From the NCBI RefSeq assembly GCF_913058315.1, contig NZ_CAJXQY010000016.1:1-57055 (forward strand): DNA of 57,055 nt. The letters run 5' to 3'. The position numbers and the translations under genes were made by a program. Positions 28,281-38,194 of this stretch are shown one piece after another (position 1 is the stretch's first letter; each line of letters opens with the position of its first letter). The notes under the pieces were generated by a model, which did not search any database, was not told where the DNA came from, and was given only the letters and a program-made list of their open reading frames with translations. The DNA comes from an uncultured Alteromonas sp. (GTDB lineage Bacteria; Pseudomonadota; Gammaproteobacteria; Enterobacterales; Alteromonadaceae).

Positions 28281-30602
28281 TTATATTTTACAAGCACCGC
28301 CGGCACAATCGTCGTCTTCTTCTATCACGACTTCCTGAGCGGCTGGTTTTGCTGCGGCGGCGGTAGTTGTTTCCACCGGCGCATCGGCAGCACCATCACG
28401 GGTGTTGTGGTAATACAGTGTTTTAACGCCCAGTTTATAAGCCGTAAGCAGGTCTTTAAGCAACAGGCGCATAGGCACCTTGCTGTTCTCATACTTAGAC
28501 GGGTTATAGCTGGTGTTAGCCGAAATGGTCTGGTCGACAAATTTTTGCATAATACCGCACAATTGCAGGTAACCATCGTTAGACGGGATATCCCACAGTA
28601 GTTCGTATTGATCTTTTAAGCGCTCATACTCAGGAACAACCTGTTTAAGCACACCGTCTTTACTCGATTTAACGCTAATGTGGCCGCGTGGCGGTTCAAT
28701 ACCGTTGGTCGCGTTAGAAATCTGAGAAGAGGTCTCCGATGGCATCAGTGCCGACAGGGTAGAGTTACGTAAGCCGTGTTCTACGATGTCTTTGCGCAGT
28801 CCTTCCCAGTCGAGATGCAGAGGTTCGTTACATACGGCATCGAGATCTTTCTTGTAAGTGTCGATTGGCAGAACACCCTGCGAATAGGTGGTTTCATTAA
28901 ACTTAGGACATGCGCCTTTTTCTTTCGCCAGATTGTTCGACGCTTTGAGCAGGTGATACTGCATGGCTTCGAAGGTTTTGTGTACCAGGCTGTTAGCACT
29001 GAAGTCTGAATACTTAACGCCATTTTTGGCCAGGTAGTAAGCAAAGTTAATCACACCAATACCCAGCGTACGACGATTCATCGTGGCATTGTAAGCTGCC
29101 GGTACCGGGTAGTCCTGATAATCTAACAGGCTGTCCAGGGCACGAACGGCTAAATCTGATAACTCTTCAAATTCATCCAGCGACTTGATAGCGCCTAAGT
29201 TAAAGGCCGACAAAGTACAGAGCGCGATTTCGCCGTTTTCATCGTTAACATGTTCAAGTGGTTTGGTTGGCAGCGCAATTTCCAGACACAGGTTGCTTTG
29301 ACGTACCGGCGCAACGGTAGGATCAAACGGACTGTGCGTATTACAGTGATCAACATTTTGCAGGTAAATACGGCCAGTGCTGGCGCGTTCCTGCATAAAC
29401 AAACCAAACAGTTCCATGGCTTTAATGCGTTTCTTGCGGATTGACTCGTCCTGCTCGTACTTAATGTACAGCTCTTCAAACTTAGGCTGGTCGGCAAAAA
29501 AGGCATCGTACAGGCCCGGTACATCGGATGGGCTGAACAACGTGATGTAATCGTCTTTCATCATGCGCTGATACATCAGCTTGTTAAACTGTACGCCGTA
29601 GTCGAGATGACGTACGCGGTTTTCTTCTACACCACGGTTATTTTTCAGTACCAGCAGTGATTCAATTTCCAGATGCCATAACGGGTAAAACAACGTTGCT
29701 GCGCCGCCACGAACACCGCCCTGAGAACAGCTTTTAACCGCTGTCTGGAAGTATTTGTAAAACGGGATACAACCGGTGTGGAAGGCTTCACCACCGCGAA
29801 TAGGGCTGCCCAATGCGCGAATTCGGCCGGCGTTAACACCGATACCGGCACGCTGGCTCACGTATTTAACAATGGCACTGGCGGTGGCATTAATAGAATC
29901 CAGGCTGTCGCCGGTTTCAATCAATACACAAGAGCTGAACTGACGGGTAGGGGTACGTACGCCCGACATAATAGGCGTTGGCAGAGACAGCTTGAATGTA
30001 GAGGTGGCATCGTAAAAACGACGTACGTACTGCAAACGGGTCTCTTTTGGATAGTTTGCGAATAAACAGGCCGCGACCAAAATATAGAGGAACTGGGCGC
30101 TTTCGTAGATTTCACCACTAACCCGGTTTTGCACCAGGTATTTACCTTCCAGCTGTTTAACGGCCGCATAGCTGAAATTCATGTCACGCCAGTGATCGAT
30201 GTAACTATCCAGCTCGGCAAATTCTTCTGGCGTATAATCTTCCAGTAAGTGCGTATCGTACTTACCCATGTCGACCATACGGGCAACATGATTGAATAAC
30301 TTGGGTGGCTCAAATTCACCAAACGCTTTTTTGCGTAAATGGAAAATGGCCAGGCGCGCCGCCAGATACTGGTAATCCGGCGCTTCAGTTGAGATCAGGT
30401 CTGCTGCTGATTTAATGAGAGTTTCATGGATCTCGGCGGTTTTGATACCGTCGTAAAACTGAATGTGGGCTTTAATTTCTACCTGTGATACCGAGACATT
30501 ATTGAGTCCCTTGGCTGCCCAGGTAATGACTTTGTGAATTTTATCGAGATCAATGGGCTCTTTTTCACCATTGCGTTTGGTGACTGATAAATTGTTATTC
30601 AT
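28281..30602 (-). CDS. nrdA: Ribonucleoside-diphosphate reductase class Ia, alpha subunit NrdA
   Basis: 773 residues (E. coli 761). It reduces all four NDPs to dNDPs. An N-terminal ATP-cone (about 5-95) senses ATP/dATP. Active-site Cys C225 (RQFSSC), C439 (SNLCLE, with N437 and E441) and C462 (IALCTLS) have exactly the E. coli numbering, and the C-terminal CAGGACKI pair relays electrons from thioredoxin. An Ala/Glu-rich linker ahead of the tail explains the extra length. It is first in nrdA-nrdB-yfaE; the ribosome-binding site is weak. Confidence 0.97.
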   Translation of the reverse strand: MNNNLSVTKRNGEKEPIDLDKIHKVITWAAKGLNNVSVSQVEIKAHIQFYDGIKTAEIHETLIKSAADLISTEAPDYQYLAARLAIFHLRKKAFGEFEPPKLFNHVARMVDMGKYDTHLLEDYTPEEFAELDSYIDHWRDMNFSYAAVKQLEGKYLVQNRVSGEIYESAQFLYILVAACLFANYPKETRLQYVRRFYDATSTFKLSLPTPIMSGVRTPTRQFSSCVLIETGDSLDSINATASAIVKYVSQRAGIGVNAGRIRALGSPIRGGEAFHTGCIPFYKYFQTAVKSCSQGGVRGGAATLFYPLWHLEIESLLVLKNNRGVEENRVRHLDYGVQFNKLMYQRMMKDDYITLFSPSDVPGLYDAFFADQPKFEELYIKYEQDESIRKKRIKAMELFGLFMQERASTGRIYLQNVDHCNTHSPFDPTVAPVRQSNLCLEIALPTKPLEHVNDENGEIALCTLSAFNLGAIKSLDEFEELSDLAVRALDSLLDYQDYPVPAAYNATMNRRTLGIGVINFAYYLAKNGVKYSDFSANSLVHKTFEAMQYHLLKASNNLAKEKGACPKFNETTYSQGVLPIDTYKKDLDAVCNEPLHLDWEGLRKDIVEHGLRNSTLSALMPSETSSQISNATNGIEPPRGHISVKSSKDGVLKQVVPEYERLKDQYELLWDIPSNDGYLQLCGIMQKFVDQTISANTSYNPSKYENSKVPMRLLLKDLLTAYKLGVKTLYYHNTRDGAADAPVETTTAAAAKPAAQEVVIEEDDDCAGGACKI

Positions 30603-30782
30603 TTTAGTGGCCGTTTGTCAGTTAGCGCTTTTCGCGGGGCAAGCTTGCACTGCCCAATATGTTTTAAATTATAAATTTCGAAGGGATCCATCGGCGATCG
30701 CTTCGATCCGTGAATGTTTAATCCGCCTGAGAAATACCTGTATCAGTCGGTTTTTTAAACAAGACTGCTATCGGATAAACAC

Positions 30783-30811
30783 AAGATAGTGAGGTTTTGA
30801 CTTTAATGCAA
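30783..30811 (-). promoter_or_regulatory. Candidate sigma-70 promoter for nrdA
   Basis: On the minus strand, TTGCAT (30811-30806), a 17-base spacer and TATCTT (30788-30783) form a plausible promoter. It lies downstream of the hairpin at 30854-30879, so transcripts from here would escape it. Confidence 0.45.
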
Positions 30812-30853
30812 CCCAATATCTGGTGCTTAATTCAGCGATCAAATCTTCTCTGT

Positions 30854-30879
30854 AAAAAGGTTAGTATTGACTAACCTTT
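30854..30879 (-). terminator. Terminator-like hairpin downstream of ubiG
   Basis: A 9-bp stem (AAAGGTTAG/CTAACCTTT) with a 6-base loop runs into TTTTTAC on the minus strand. It could end the ubiG transcript, or attenuate nrdA if transcription starts near the NrdR boxes. Confidence 0.6.
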
Positions 30880-30978
30880 GACGTTTGAACGAAGCAAGAT
30901 CTGGACGAATGCAAGCACTTTAGATTTTTTTTACGATCGCTTAAAACAATTTAATCCGAATATTTAATTTTTATAAAA

Positions 30979-31026
30979 TTGCGATATATAGTGCTTAGAA
31001 TAATTTATTGGCACTATATATTGTGT
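30979..31026. promoter_or_regulatory. Paired NrdR boxes
   Basis: Two 16-bp sites match the NrdR consensus (ACACWATATATWGTGT): TTGCGATATATAGTGC at 30979-30994, which is its reverse complement with changes at the edges, and GCACTATATATTGTGT at 31011-31026, nearly perfect. Their centres are 32 bp apart, about three helical turns, as is typical of NrdR operator pairs. NrdR represses ribonucleotide reductase operons when dATP is high. The pair is about 380 bases from nrdA, unusually far. Confidence 0.8.
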
Positions 31027-31031
31027 GATGT

Positions 31032-31742
31032 TCATTTTTCACATTGCAAAATATAATTGACGTCAACGTTCCGATCCGATAATACGAATGCCTGATTAAA
31101 GGGATCAAAATGTAAGCCGGTGGCAGAGCGCGTAAACAAGCCAGTCTGATCGGCCATCTTCATTAATTCAGACGGTTTGAGGAAACGCTGATACTGATGT
31201 GTCCCTTTAGGCACCCACTGCAATACATACTCGGCTGCGACTATGCCCATCAGGTAAGATTTGAGATTACGGTTTAACGTCGAAAAGAACACCTTACCGC
31301 CGGGCTTTACCAATGTTGCACAGGCCCGGATAACCGAACTCGGGTCGGGCACGTGCTCGAGCATTTCCATACAGGTTACCACGTCGAAAGATTCTGGTTG
31401 TTCCAGCGCCAGGTCTTCAACACTTACACAGCGATAATCCACTTTCACGCCGCTTTCCAGGCTATGCAACTGGGCGATTTCCAGTGAAGCACTGGCCATA
31501 TCGATACCGGTTACTTCCGCGCCTCTTGCAGCCAGCGATTCGGCCAGAATACCGCCACCGCAACCGACATCCAGAATGTGTTTGCCAAATAGGCCGTCAC
31601 TTCTTTCCTCTATATAGGAGAGTCGTAAAGGGTTGATGGCATGTAAAGGCTTAAACTGGCCTTGTGGGTCCCACCAGTGGGCGGCGATTTCAGAAAACTT
31701 ATCGATTTCCGTTTGATCTACATTTTGCTGTGTTTGTGTCAT
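31032..31742 (-). CDS. ubiG: Ubiquinone biosynthesis O-methyltransferase UbiG
   Basis: A 236-residue SAM-dependent methyltransferase (E. coli 240) that performs both O-methylations of ubiquinone synthesis at the membrane. '[20 protein letters not shown]' opens the family-specific N-terminus, and the SAM motif is [13 protein letters not shown]. The position between nrdA and divergent gyrA matches E. coli synteny. Confidence 0.96.
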   Translation of the reverse strand: MTQTQQNVDQTEIDKFSEIAAHWWDPQGQFKPLHAINPLRLSYIEERSDGLFGKHILDVGCGGGILAESLAARGAEVTGIDMASASLEIAQLHSLESGVKVDYRCVSVEDLALEQPESFDVVTCMEMLEHVPDPSSVIRACATLVKPGGKVFFSTLNRNLKSYLMGIVAAEYVLQWVPKGTHQYQRFLKPSELMKMADQTGLFTRSATGLHFDPFNQAFVLSDRNVDVNYILQCEK

Positions 31743-32032
31743 GAGTGTGAGATTTCATCTTACCTGAAGTTCAATATCCGTTTTACATTACCGCAAATCG
31801 GTAATCTGCACATGGCTTATTTGCCGCCCGGGATAGCAATCGCGCAAAAAATAAACGCTTGGCGGATAAGTGGTCGTAAGGATGCATTAATCACTACATA
31901 AATGCTGATTTGGGTGATAAACTCATTGGTTAATTAGAAGACCCCCAATGCGTGATCCAAGGGGATCCCGACGCAGGATCGTCAGGAACTATCAGGATTA
32001 CGACAAACTTATAATAAGGGACCAAGCAGTTT
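31743..32032. promoter_or_regulatory. Divergent ubiG/gyrA promoter region
   Basis: The 290-base gap between divergent genes contains no supported ORF. The gyrA ribosome-binding site is AAGGGA about 12 bases before its ATG. A short inverted repeat of CGGTAA/TTACCG type lies near 31787-31805. I cannot define the gyrA promoter with confidence, although a supercoiling-sensitive one is expected. Confidence 0.4.
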
Positions 32033-34714
32033 ATGACTGATAACGCCAAAGAAATTCTCCCCGTTAATATTGAGGAAGAGCTCAAAACGTCGTATCTGGA
32101 TTATGCGATGAGCGTTATCGTTGGGCGCGCACTGCCTGACGTACGTGATGGCCTGAAACCAGTACACCGCCGTGTACTGTTTGCCATGAATGAGTTGAAG
32201 AATGACTTTAACAAACCTTATAAAAAGTCTGCCCGTGTGGTGGGAGACGTCATCGGTAAATATCACCCCCATGGTGATTCAGCGGTGTACGACACCATTG
32301 TACGTATGGCGCAGCCATTTTCTTTACGTTACATGCTGGTCGATGGTCAGGGTAACTTTGGTTCGGTAGATGGCGACTCCGCCGCCGCTATGCGTTATAC
32401 CGAAGTTCGGATGGCAAAAATTGCTCACGAACTGCTTGCCGATCTGGATAAAGAAACCGTTGATTTTGTACCTAACTATGATGGTACAGAACATATTCCG
32501 GATGTATTACCAACAAAAATCCCCAATCTGTTGGTCAACGGGTCTTCTGGTATTGCGGTTGGTATGGCTACTAACATACCCCCACACAATCTCACCGAAA
32601 TTGTTAACGGCTGTATCGCTTTAATTGATGAGCCGTCACTGGATGTTGACCAGCTAATGGAATACATTCCGGGTCCGGACTTTCCAACCGCGGCATTAAT
32701 CAGTGGTCGTAAAGGCATTGTTGATGCTTACCGGACTGGTCGCGGTAAAATCTACATGCGCGCCCGCGCTGAGATTGAAACCGAAGACAATGGTAAAGAA
32801 ACCATTATCGTTACCGAAATTCCTTACCAGGTAAACAAAGCCCGCTTAATCGAAAAGATTGCCGAGCTGGTAAAAGAAAAACGTATCGAAGGTGTTTCTG
32901 CTCTGCGCGATGAGTCGGATAAAGACGGTATGCGCATTGTTGTTGAAGTGAAACGCAATGAATCAGCAGAAGTGCTGCTTAACCACCTGTATGCCAATAC
33001 ACAAATGCAAACCGTGTTTGGTATTAATATGGTGGCACTGGATAACAATCAGCCGAAGGTCTTTAACCTTAAAGAAATTCTGCAGGCGTTTGTATTACAC
33101 CGCCGTGAAGTGGTTACCCGTCGTACGGTTTACGAATTACGTAAAGCCCGTGACCGCGCCCATATCCTTGAAGGTCTGGCGATTGCACTGGTTAACATCG
33201 ATCCGGTGATCGAATTAATTAAAGCGTCGCCCAGTCCGTCAGAAGCTAAACAGGCATTAGTAGGTTCCGGTTGGGAACTCGGCGACGTGGCAGAAATGCT
33301 GCAACGTGCTGGTAATGATGCGGCACGTCCAGACTGGCTGGAGCCGGAGTTTGGTATCCGTGATGGTAAATACTATCTGACCGAACAACAGGCACAGGCC
33401 ATTCTTGATCTGCGTTTACACAAGCTGACTGGTCTTGAGCACGAAAAAATCCTCGACGAATACAAGCAACTGCTTGAGCTGATTGCTGAGTTACTGCACA
33501 TTCTGGGTAGCCCGGAACGTCTGATGGAAGTTATTCGTGAAGAACTGGAAAAAGTGCGTGATGAGTTCGGCGATGAGCGTCGTACCGAAATTACCGCTGC
33601 CAGCCACGACATAGACCTGGAAGACCTGATTGAACGTGAAGAAGTGGTGGTTACCCTTTCTCACGAAGGCTACGTGAAATATCAGAAACTGTCTGAGTAT
33701 GAAGCCCAGCGCCGCGGTGGCCGTGGTAAGTCGGCAACGAAGATGAAGGATGAAGACTTCATCGACAAGCTGCTGGTTGCCAATACTCACGATCATATTT
33801 TATGTTTCTCTACCCGTGGCCGCTTGTACTGGCTGAAAGTGTATCAGCTGCCACTGGCCAGCCGTAACGCCCGTGGTCGTCCGATTGTTAACATTCTGCC
33901 ATTGGAAGAAGACGAACGTATTACCGCTATCCTGCCAATCAAAGAGTTTGAAGAAGACAAGTTCGTGTTGATGGCAACGGCAGCCGGTGTGGTTAAGAAA
34001 ACCAGCCTGACAATGTATTCACGTCCTCGTTCTAACGGTATTATTGCAGTTAACCTGAATGACGGTGATGAGCTGATCGGCGTAGCGATTACGCACGGTG
34101 ATGATGACATCATGTTGTTCTCAGACGCTGGTAAAGTAGTGCGCTTCAACGAGAAGCAACGCGACGCAGAAACCGGTGCAGTGAAGCTTGATCCGGAAAC
34201 CGGCGAAGAGCTGCTGGCACTGCGTCCAATGGGCCGTACTGCAACAGGTGTTCGTGGTATTAAGATGCCAGATGGCCAGAAAGTTGTTTCGCTAATCGTG
34301 CCACGTGGTGACGGTGCGGTACTGACTGCCACCGAAAACGGTTACGGTAAACGTACACCGCTGGATGATTACCCGGCTAAGAGTCGTGCAACCCAGGGCG
34401 TTGTGTCAATCAAGGTATCGGATCGCAACGGTAAAGTGGTAGGGGCGGTTCAGGTTGATGAAAACGATGAAATCATGCTGATCAGTAACGCCGGCACGCT
34501 GGTAAGAACCCGGGTGAGCGAAGTCTCTACCGTTGGGCGAAATACCCAGGGCGTGAGATTGATCCGTACGGGTGAAAATGAGCAGTTAGTTGCCCTGCAG
34601 CGAATCGAAGAAATCGAAGAGGCTGATTTAATCGAAGCCGAAGGTGACGAGGCTGAGGCCGTCGACACCAACGCCGCGCAAGACGGCGCAGATGAGTCAA
34701 CGACAGACGAATAA
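32033..34714 (+). CDS. gyrA: DNA gyrase subunit A
   Basis: 893 residues (E. coli 875). It cleaves and rejoins DNA in the A2B2 gyrase. The catalytic Tyr is Y122 in [10 protein letters not shown]. The quinolone-resistance region keeps S83 and D87 ([12 protein letters not shown]), the drug-sensitive state in E. coli. The C-terminal DNA-wrapping beta-pinwheel carries the GyrA box QRRGGRGK. The acidic tail ([13 protein letters not shown]) is typical and accounts for the extra length. It is a single-gene unit followed by a terminator. Confidence 0.97.
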   Translation: MTDNAKEILPVNIEEELKTSYLDYAMSVIVGRALPDVRDGLKPVHRRVLFAMNELKNDFNKPYKKSARVVGDVIGKYHPHGDSAVYDTIVRMAQPFSLRYMLVDGQGNFGSVDGDSAAAMRYTEVRMAKIAHELLADLDKETVDFVPNYDGTEHIPDVLPTKIPNLLVNGSSGIAVGMATNIPPHNLTEIVNGCIALIDEPSLDVDQLMEYIPGPDFPTAALISGRKGIVDAYRTGRGKIYMRARAEIETEDNGKETIIVTEIPYQVNKARLIEKIAELVKEKRIEGVSALRDESDKDGMRIVVEVKRNESAEVLLNHLYANTQMQTVFGINMVALDNNQPKVFNLKEILQAFVLHRREVVTRRTVYELRKARDRAHILEGLAIALVNIDPVIELIKASPSPSEAKQALVGSGWELGDVAEMLQRAGNDAARPDWLEPEFGIRDGKYYLTEQQAQAILDLRLHKLTGLEHEKILDEYKQLLELIAELLHILGSPERLMEVIREELEKVRDEFGDERRTEITAASHDIDLEDLIEREEVVVTLSHEGYVKYQKLSEYEAQRRGGRGKSATKMKDEDFIDKLLVANTHDHILCFSTRGRLYWLKVYQLPLASRNARGRPIVNILPLEEDERITAILPIKEFEEDKFVLMATAAGVVKKTSLTMYSRPRSNGIIAVNLNDGDELIGVAITHGDDDIMLFSDAGKVVRFNEKQRDAETGAVKLDPETGEELLALRPMGRTATGVRGIKMPDGQKVVSLIVPRGDGAVLTATENGYGKRTPLDDYPAKSRATQGVVSIKVSDRNGKVVGAVQVDENDEIMLISNAGTLVRTRVSEVSTVGRNTQGVRLIRTGENEQLVALQRIEEIEEADLIEAEGDEAEAVDTNAAQDGADESTTDE

Positions 34715-34743
34715 TCCTGCGATAAAGGATACAACAAGCATCG

Positions 34744-34772
34744 CAAGCGGCTCTTATTGCCGCTTGTTTTTT
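34744..34772 (+). terminator. Intrinsic terminator after gyrA
   Basis: An 8-bp stem (CAAGCGGC/GCCGCTTG) with a TCTTATT loop is followed by six T residues. Confidence 0.92.
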
Positions 34773-34853
34773 AGTGTATGAAAGCATTTATTCATCAGTA
34801 CCCCAATAGTGCTGTAAAACAATAAGTGCTTCCTGACAGTATTTAAGAAGCTC

Positions 34854-35939
34854 ATGAAAAACGTATTCAATTTTAGTGCTGGCCCGGCCATGCTGCCTCC
34901 TGCAGTGATGGCACAGGCACAACAGGAATTTATTAACTGGCGGGACAGTGGCTGCTCGGTGATGGAAGTCAGCCACCGCGGCGCGGACTTTATCGAAATC
35001 GCCGCGACGGCTGAACAGGATTTGCGAGATCTGCTCAACGTACCGGAAAACTATAAGGTCTTGTTCCTGCAAGGTGGTGGGCGCGGTCAGTTTGCTGCGG
35101 TACCCCTTAACATTTCAACGCAGGACGATACCTCGTTACATCTGGTCAGTGGCTCCTGGTCTAAAGGCGCAGTGGCCGAAGCGGCCAAATACAATAATGC
35201 CAAAGTAATTGGTGAAGTGGTTGATCATAATGGCTATCAGTTTATGCCTCAACCGGCGTTAGCTGACATTGACCAAAGTGCTGCTTACCTTCATTTCTGC
35301 CCCAATGAAACGGTAGATGGGATCGCCTACAACTGGCTACCTGAAGCGGGCGATGTTCCCCTGGTGGCAGATATGTCATCGAACATTCTGTCGGCGCCGA
35401 TTGACGTCAGCAAATACGGTATTATTTATGCCGGTGCACAGAAAAATATTGGGCCTTCAGGCTTGTCTGTGGTTATTGTACGCGACGATTTGGTGGGTAA
35501 AGCGCGTCAGAGCACCCCTTCAATTTTCGATTATGAGCTGATGGCCAACAATGACTCCATGTATAACACGCCGCCCACGTTTTCGTGGTATCTGGCCGGG
35601 CTGGTGTTTAAATGGTTAAAAGCCCAGGGCGGGGTAGAGGCCATGGCGAGTCTGAATCAACACAAAGCAGACACACTGTATAAAGCGATTGATGATTCAT
35701 CGTTTTACCGCAATAACGTGCATCCGGGCAACCGTTCTATTATGAATGTACCTTTTCATTTAGCCGATCCGGCGCTGGATAAAGTGTTCCTGGAAAAATC
35801 CAAACAAGCGGGTTTACTGGCACTCAAAGGTCATCGCTCGGTAGGCGGAATGCGCGCCAGCATTTATAACGCAATGTCTATCGACGGCGTAGAAGCCCTG
35901 GTGAGCTTTATGAAAGACTTCGAGGAGCATCACGCATGA
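34854..35939 (+). CDS. serC: Phosphoserine aminotransferase SerC
   Basis: 361 residues (E. coli 362). A PLP enzyme making 3-phosphoserine for serine synthesis and 4-phosphohydroxythreonine for pyridoxal phosphate. The opening '[15 protein letters not shown]' and the PLP-Lys segment '[12 protein letters not shown]' are diagnostic. Its stop overlaps the aroA start as ATGA, so translation is coupled. Confidence 0.97.
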   Translation: MKNVFNFSAGPAMLPPAVMAQAQQEFINWRDSGCSVMEVSHRGADFIEIAATAEQDLRDLLNVPENYKVLFLQGGGRGQFAAVPLNISTQDDTSLHLVSGSWSKGAVAEAAKYNNAKVIGEVVDHNGYQFMPQPALADIDQSAAYLHFCPNETVDGIAYNWLPEAGDVPLVADMSSNILSAPIDVSKYGIIYAGAQKNIGPSGLSVVIVRDDLVGKARQSTPSIFDYELMANNDSMYNTPPTFSWYLAGLVFKWLKAQGGVEAMASLNQHKADTLYKAIDDSSFYRNNVHPGNRSIMNVPFHLADPALDKVFLEKSKQAGLLALKGHRSVGGMRASIYNAMSIDGVEALVSFMKDFEEHHA

Positions 35940-37225
35940 GTGCAGAGCAGTTAACGTTACAGCCGGTCAACAAAATCGACGGTACCGTCAATGTGCCAGG
36001 CTCAAAGAGTTTGTCTAATCGGGCGTTACTCCTGGCAGCTCTGGCAGAGGGCGAAACCCGACTGACTAACTTATTAGACAGTGATGACATCCGTCATATG
36101 CTCGATGCGCTTAAATTGCTTGGCGTAGAGTACAGCTTAAGCACCGATAAAACCGAATGTAAAGTAACCGGTTTAGGCGGTGCGTTTAACGTAGCAGAAC
36201 CGTTGAGCCTGTTTTTGGGTAATGCGGGTACCGCTATGCGCCCTCTGTGTGCTGCACTTGCGGCGTCTGATGTCACCGTTGAATTAACCGGTGAGCCACG
36301 CATGGAAGAACGTCCCATTGGTGATTTGGTTGATGCCTTACAGGAAGCCGGAGCGGATATTCAGTATCTGAAAAACGCCGGCTACCCACCGCTTAAAATC
36401 AATGGCAGCCAGTTAAAAGGCGGGGCACTTTCGGTAGATGGCAGCGTGTCGAGCCAGTTTTTGACTGCCTTGTTAATGGCGGCGCCATTATTTGCTGAAG
36501 ACACCACCATTTCCATTAAAGGTGAGCTGGTCTCCAAACCTTATATCGATATTACCCTCGATACCATGGCCAAATTTGGGGTATCCGTTGAAAATCAGGC
36601 TTATCAGCATTTTGTGATCAAAGCAGGACAGCACTATATAGCACCGGAAACCTTTATGGTGGAAGGCGATGCTTCCTCGGCGTCTTATTTCCTGGCAGCC
36701 GGTGCTATTAAAGGTGGTACCGTAAAAGTCACCGGGATTGGCAAACAAAGTATTCAGGGCGATATTCGTTTTGCCGATGTGCTGGAAGCCATGGGCGCAA
36801 AGGTAGAATGGTTTGATGATTGCATTGTGATTCATGGCGCGCCGCTTAAAGGTGTGGACATGGATATGAACCACATCCCGGATGCGGCCATGACAATTGC
36901 CACCACGGCCTTGTTTGCGGAAGGTGAAACCTGCATTCGTAACATTTATAACTGGCGGGTAAAAGAAACCGACCGGTTATTTGCAATGGCTACTGAGCTG
37001 CGTAAACTGGGTGTGGAAGTAGAGGAAGGGCACGATTATATTCGGGTAACACCGCCAGCTTCGCTGCAACATGCCGCTATTGACACTTATAACGATCACC
37101 GCATTGCGATGTGTTTTTCACTGGTATCACTCAGTGACACGCCGGTTACCATTAACGATCCGGGTTGTACTGCTAAAACTTTCCCCGATTATTTCACCCG
37201 TTTTGCCACAATCTGTCATCGATAA
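35936..37225 (+). CDS. aroA: EPSP synthase AroA
   Basis: 429 residues. It transfers enolpyruvate from PEP to shikimate-3-phosphate on the route to aromatic amino acids. '[18 protein letters not shown]' and '[11 protein letters not shown]' are class I signatures; the latter has the glyphosate-sensitive Gly. '[11 protein letters not shown]' lies near the C-terminus. It overlaps serC by 4 bases and is followed by cmk after 180 bases that contain a new promoter. Confidence 0.97.
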   Translation: MSAEQLTLQPVNKIDGTVNVPGSKSLSNRALLLAALAEGETRLTNLLDSDDIRHMLDALKLLGVEYSLSTDKTECKVTGLGGAFNVAEPLSLFLGNAGTAMRPLCAALAASDVTVELTGEPRMEERPIGDLVDALQEAGADIQYLKNAGYPPLKINGSQLKGGALSVDGSVSSQFLTALLMAAPLFAEDTTISIKGELVSKPYIDITLDTMAKFGVSVENQAYQHFVIKAGQHYIAPETFMVEGDASSASYFLAAGAIKGGTVKVTGIGKQSIQGDIRFADVLEAMGAKVEWFDDCIVIHGAPLKGVDMDMNHIPDAAMTIATTALFAEGETCIRNIYNWRVKETDRLFAMATELRKLGVEVEEGHDYIRVTPPASLQHAAIDTYNDHRIAMCFSLVSLSDTPVTINDPGCTAKTFPDYFTRFATICHR

Positions 37226-37249
37226 GACAGATTTCAGATCTACTATCAA

Positions 37250-37271
37250 TTGCGCTGGTCGGCAGGCCAGC
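37250..37271 (+). terminator. GC-rich hairpin after aroA
   Basis: A 7-bp stem (GCGCTGG/CCAGCGC) with an 8-base loop lies 25 bases after the aroA stop. It lacks a U-tract, so termination is uncertain. Confidence 0.4.
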
Positions 37272-37325
37272 GCGCATTGACTACAAACTTAGGTATTATC
37301 CCCGGGGATTTATTGACGTGTATCA

Positions 37326-37353
37326 TTGCCTATTTGGCTTACACGGGTATAAT
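37326..37353 (+). promoter_or_regulatory. Sigma-70 promoter for cmk-rpsA
   Basis: TTGCCT (37326-37331), a 16-base spacer and a perfect TATAAT (37348-37353) lie about 50 bases before cmk. This is one of the best promoters in the window and fits the high expression expected of ribosomal protein S1. Confidence 0.7.
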
Positions 37354-37405
37354 TGCCGCCGTTTTCGAGTTCTTATTAACATTTTATTAAATAACTGGAG
37401 CAGGT

Positions 37406-38077
37406 ATGCATCCAATACCCGTAGTAACGGTAGATGGTCCGAGTGGCGCAGGGAAAGGCACACTTAGCGCATTGATCGCTGAACAACTGGGTTGGCACCT
37501 TTTAGACAGTGGCGCAATTTATCGTGTTTTAGCCGTAGCCGCTATGCACCACGATCTACCCGTAGACGACGAAAGTTCAATAGTCCCGCTGGCCTCTGGT
37601 CTTGACGTAAGTTTTGAGACCGACAACGAACAGCGCCGCGTGGTACTTGAAGGTGAAGATGTCACCGATGATATTCGCACTGAAGAAGTCGGCGCAGCCG
37701 CTTCACAGATTGCCTCGCTGGCCCGCGTGCGTGAAGCATTATTACGCCGTCAGCGTGCGTTTCAACAAACGCCAGGACTGATTGCCGATGGTCGCGATAT
37801 GGGCACGGTGGTGTTCCCTGATGCCAATGTAAAATTATTCCTGACCGCCAGCGCTGAAGCCCGCGCCGAGCGTCGCTATAATCAGTTGAAAGATAAAGGT
37901 CTGGATGTTAACATTGCGCGCCTTTTAACCGATATCAAAGCCCGGGATGATCGCGATGCGAATCGTTCCATAGCGCCATTGGTACCGGCAGAAGACGCTG
38001 TAGTGATCGACTCAACAGATTTGGATATTACCCAAGTCTTTGAAAGTGCAATGGAAATTATTAATTCCAGGCTGTAA
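37406..38077 (+). CDS. cmk: Cytidylate kinase
   Basis: 223 residues. It phosphorylates (d)CMP to (d)CDP with ATP. The P-loop is GPSGAGKGT near residues 10-18, followed by '[11 protein letters not shown]'. '[16 protein letters not shown]' is the NMP-binding signature. It precedes rpsA as in E. coli and shares the upstream promoter. Confidence 0.96.
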   Translation: MHPIPVVTVDGPSGAGKGTLSALIAEQLGWHLLDSGAIYRVLAVAAMHHDLPVDDESSIVPLASGLDVSFETDNEQRRVVLEGEDVTDDIRTEEVGAAASQIASLARVREALLRRQRAFQQTPGLIADGRDMGTVVFPDANVKLFLTASAEARAERRYNQLKDKGLDVNIARLLTDIKARDDRDANRSIAPLVPAEDAVVIDSTDLDITQVFESAMEIINSRL

Positions 38078-38105
38078 AGCCAGGGTTGTTTTGACCATCG
38101 CAATC

Positions 38106-38126
38106 GTTGTCACAGGAGGTGACGAC
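38106..38126 (+). promoter_or_regulatory. rpsA leader hairpin with GGA loop (S1 autoregulation element)
   Basis: An 8-bp stem (GTTGTCAC/GTGACGAC, one G-U pair) presents the loop AGGAG. In E. coli the rpsA leader folds into hairpins with GGA-containing loops that substitute for a Shine-Dalgarno sequence and let S1 repress its own translation. The start of rpsA here also lacks a ribosome-binding site nearby, which fits. Confidence 0.65.
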
Positions 38127-38194
38127 TTTGTTTAATAACCCCACGTTATCCGGATAGAAATGTGGATGTCAACTTAAATTATTTACTGAATCAT

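Larger units (their letters stand above)
30603..31031. other. Long nrdA upstream region between nrdA and ubiG
   Basis: The 429-base gap holds no convincing gene. From the ubiG side towards nrdA it contains paired NrdR boxes (30979-31026), an AT-rich stretch, a terminator-like hairpin (30854-30879) and a sigma-70-like promoter (30783-30811) about 180 bases from the nrdA ATG. The last 180 bases would form an untranslated leader with no recognised riboswitch fold. Confidence 0.6.

Noticed and set aside
30778-30793. A third NrdR-like box (AACACAAGATAGTGAG) near the nrdA promoter
   Set aside because: The half-sites resemble an NrdR box, but the spacing between them is two bases short of the consensus, so binding would be out of register.
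32262-32310. Possible quinolone-resistance changes in gyrA
   Set aside because: Positions 83 and 87 are Ser and Asp, the sensitive state in E. coli.
33844-34332. Antisense open frame inside gyrA
   Set aside because: Low-complexity Ser/Arg-rich shadow of the gyrA reading frame with no supporting start site or motif.
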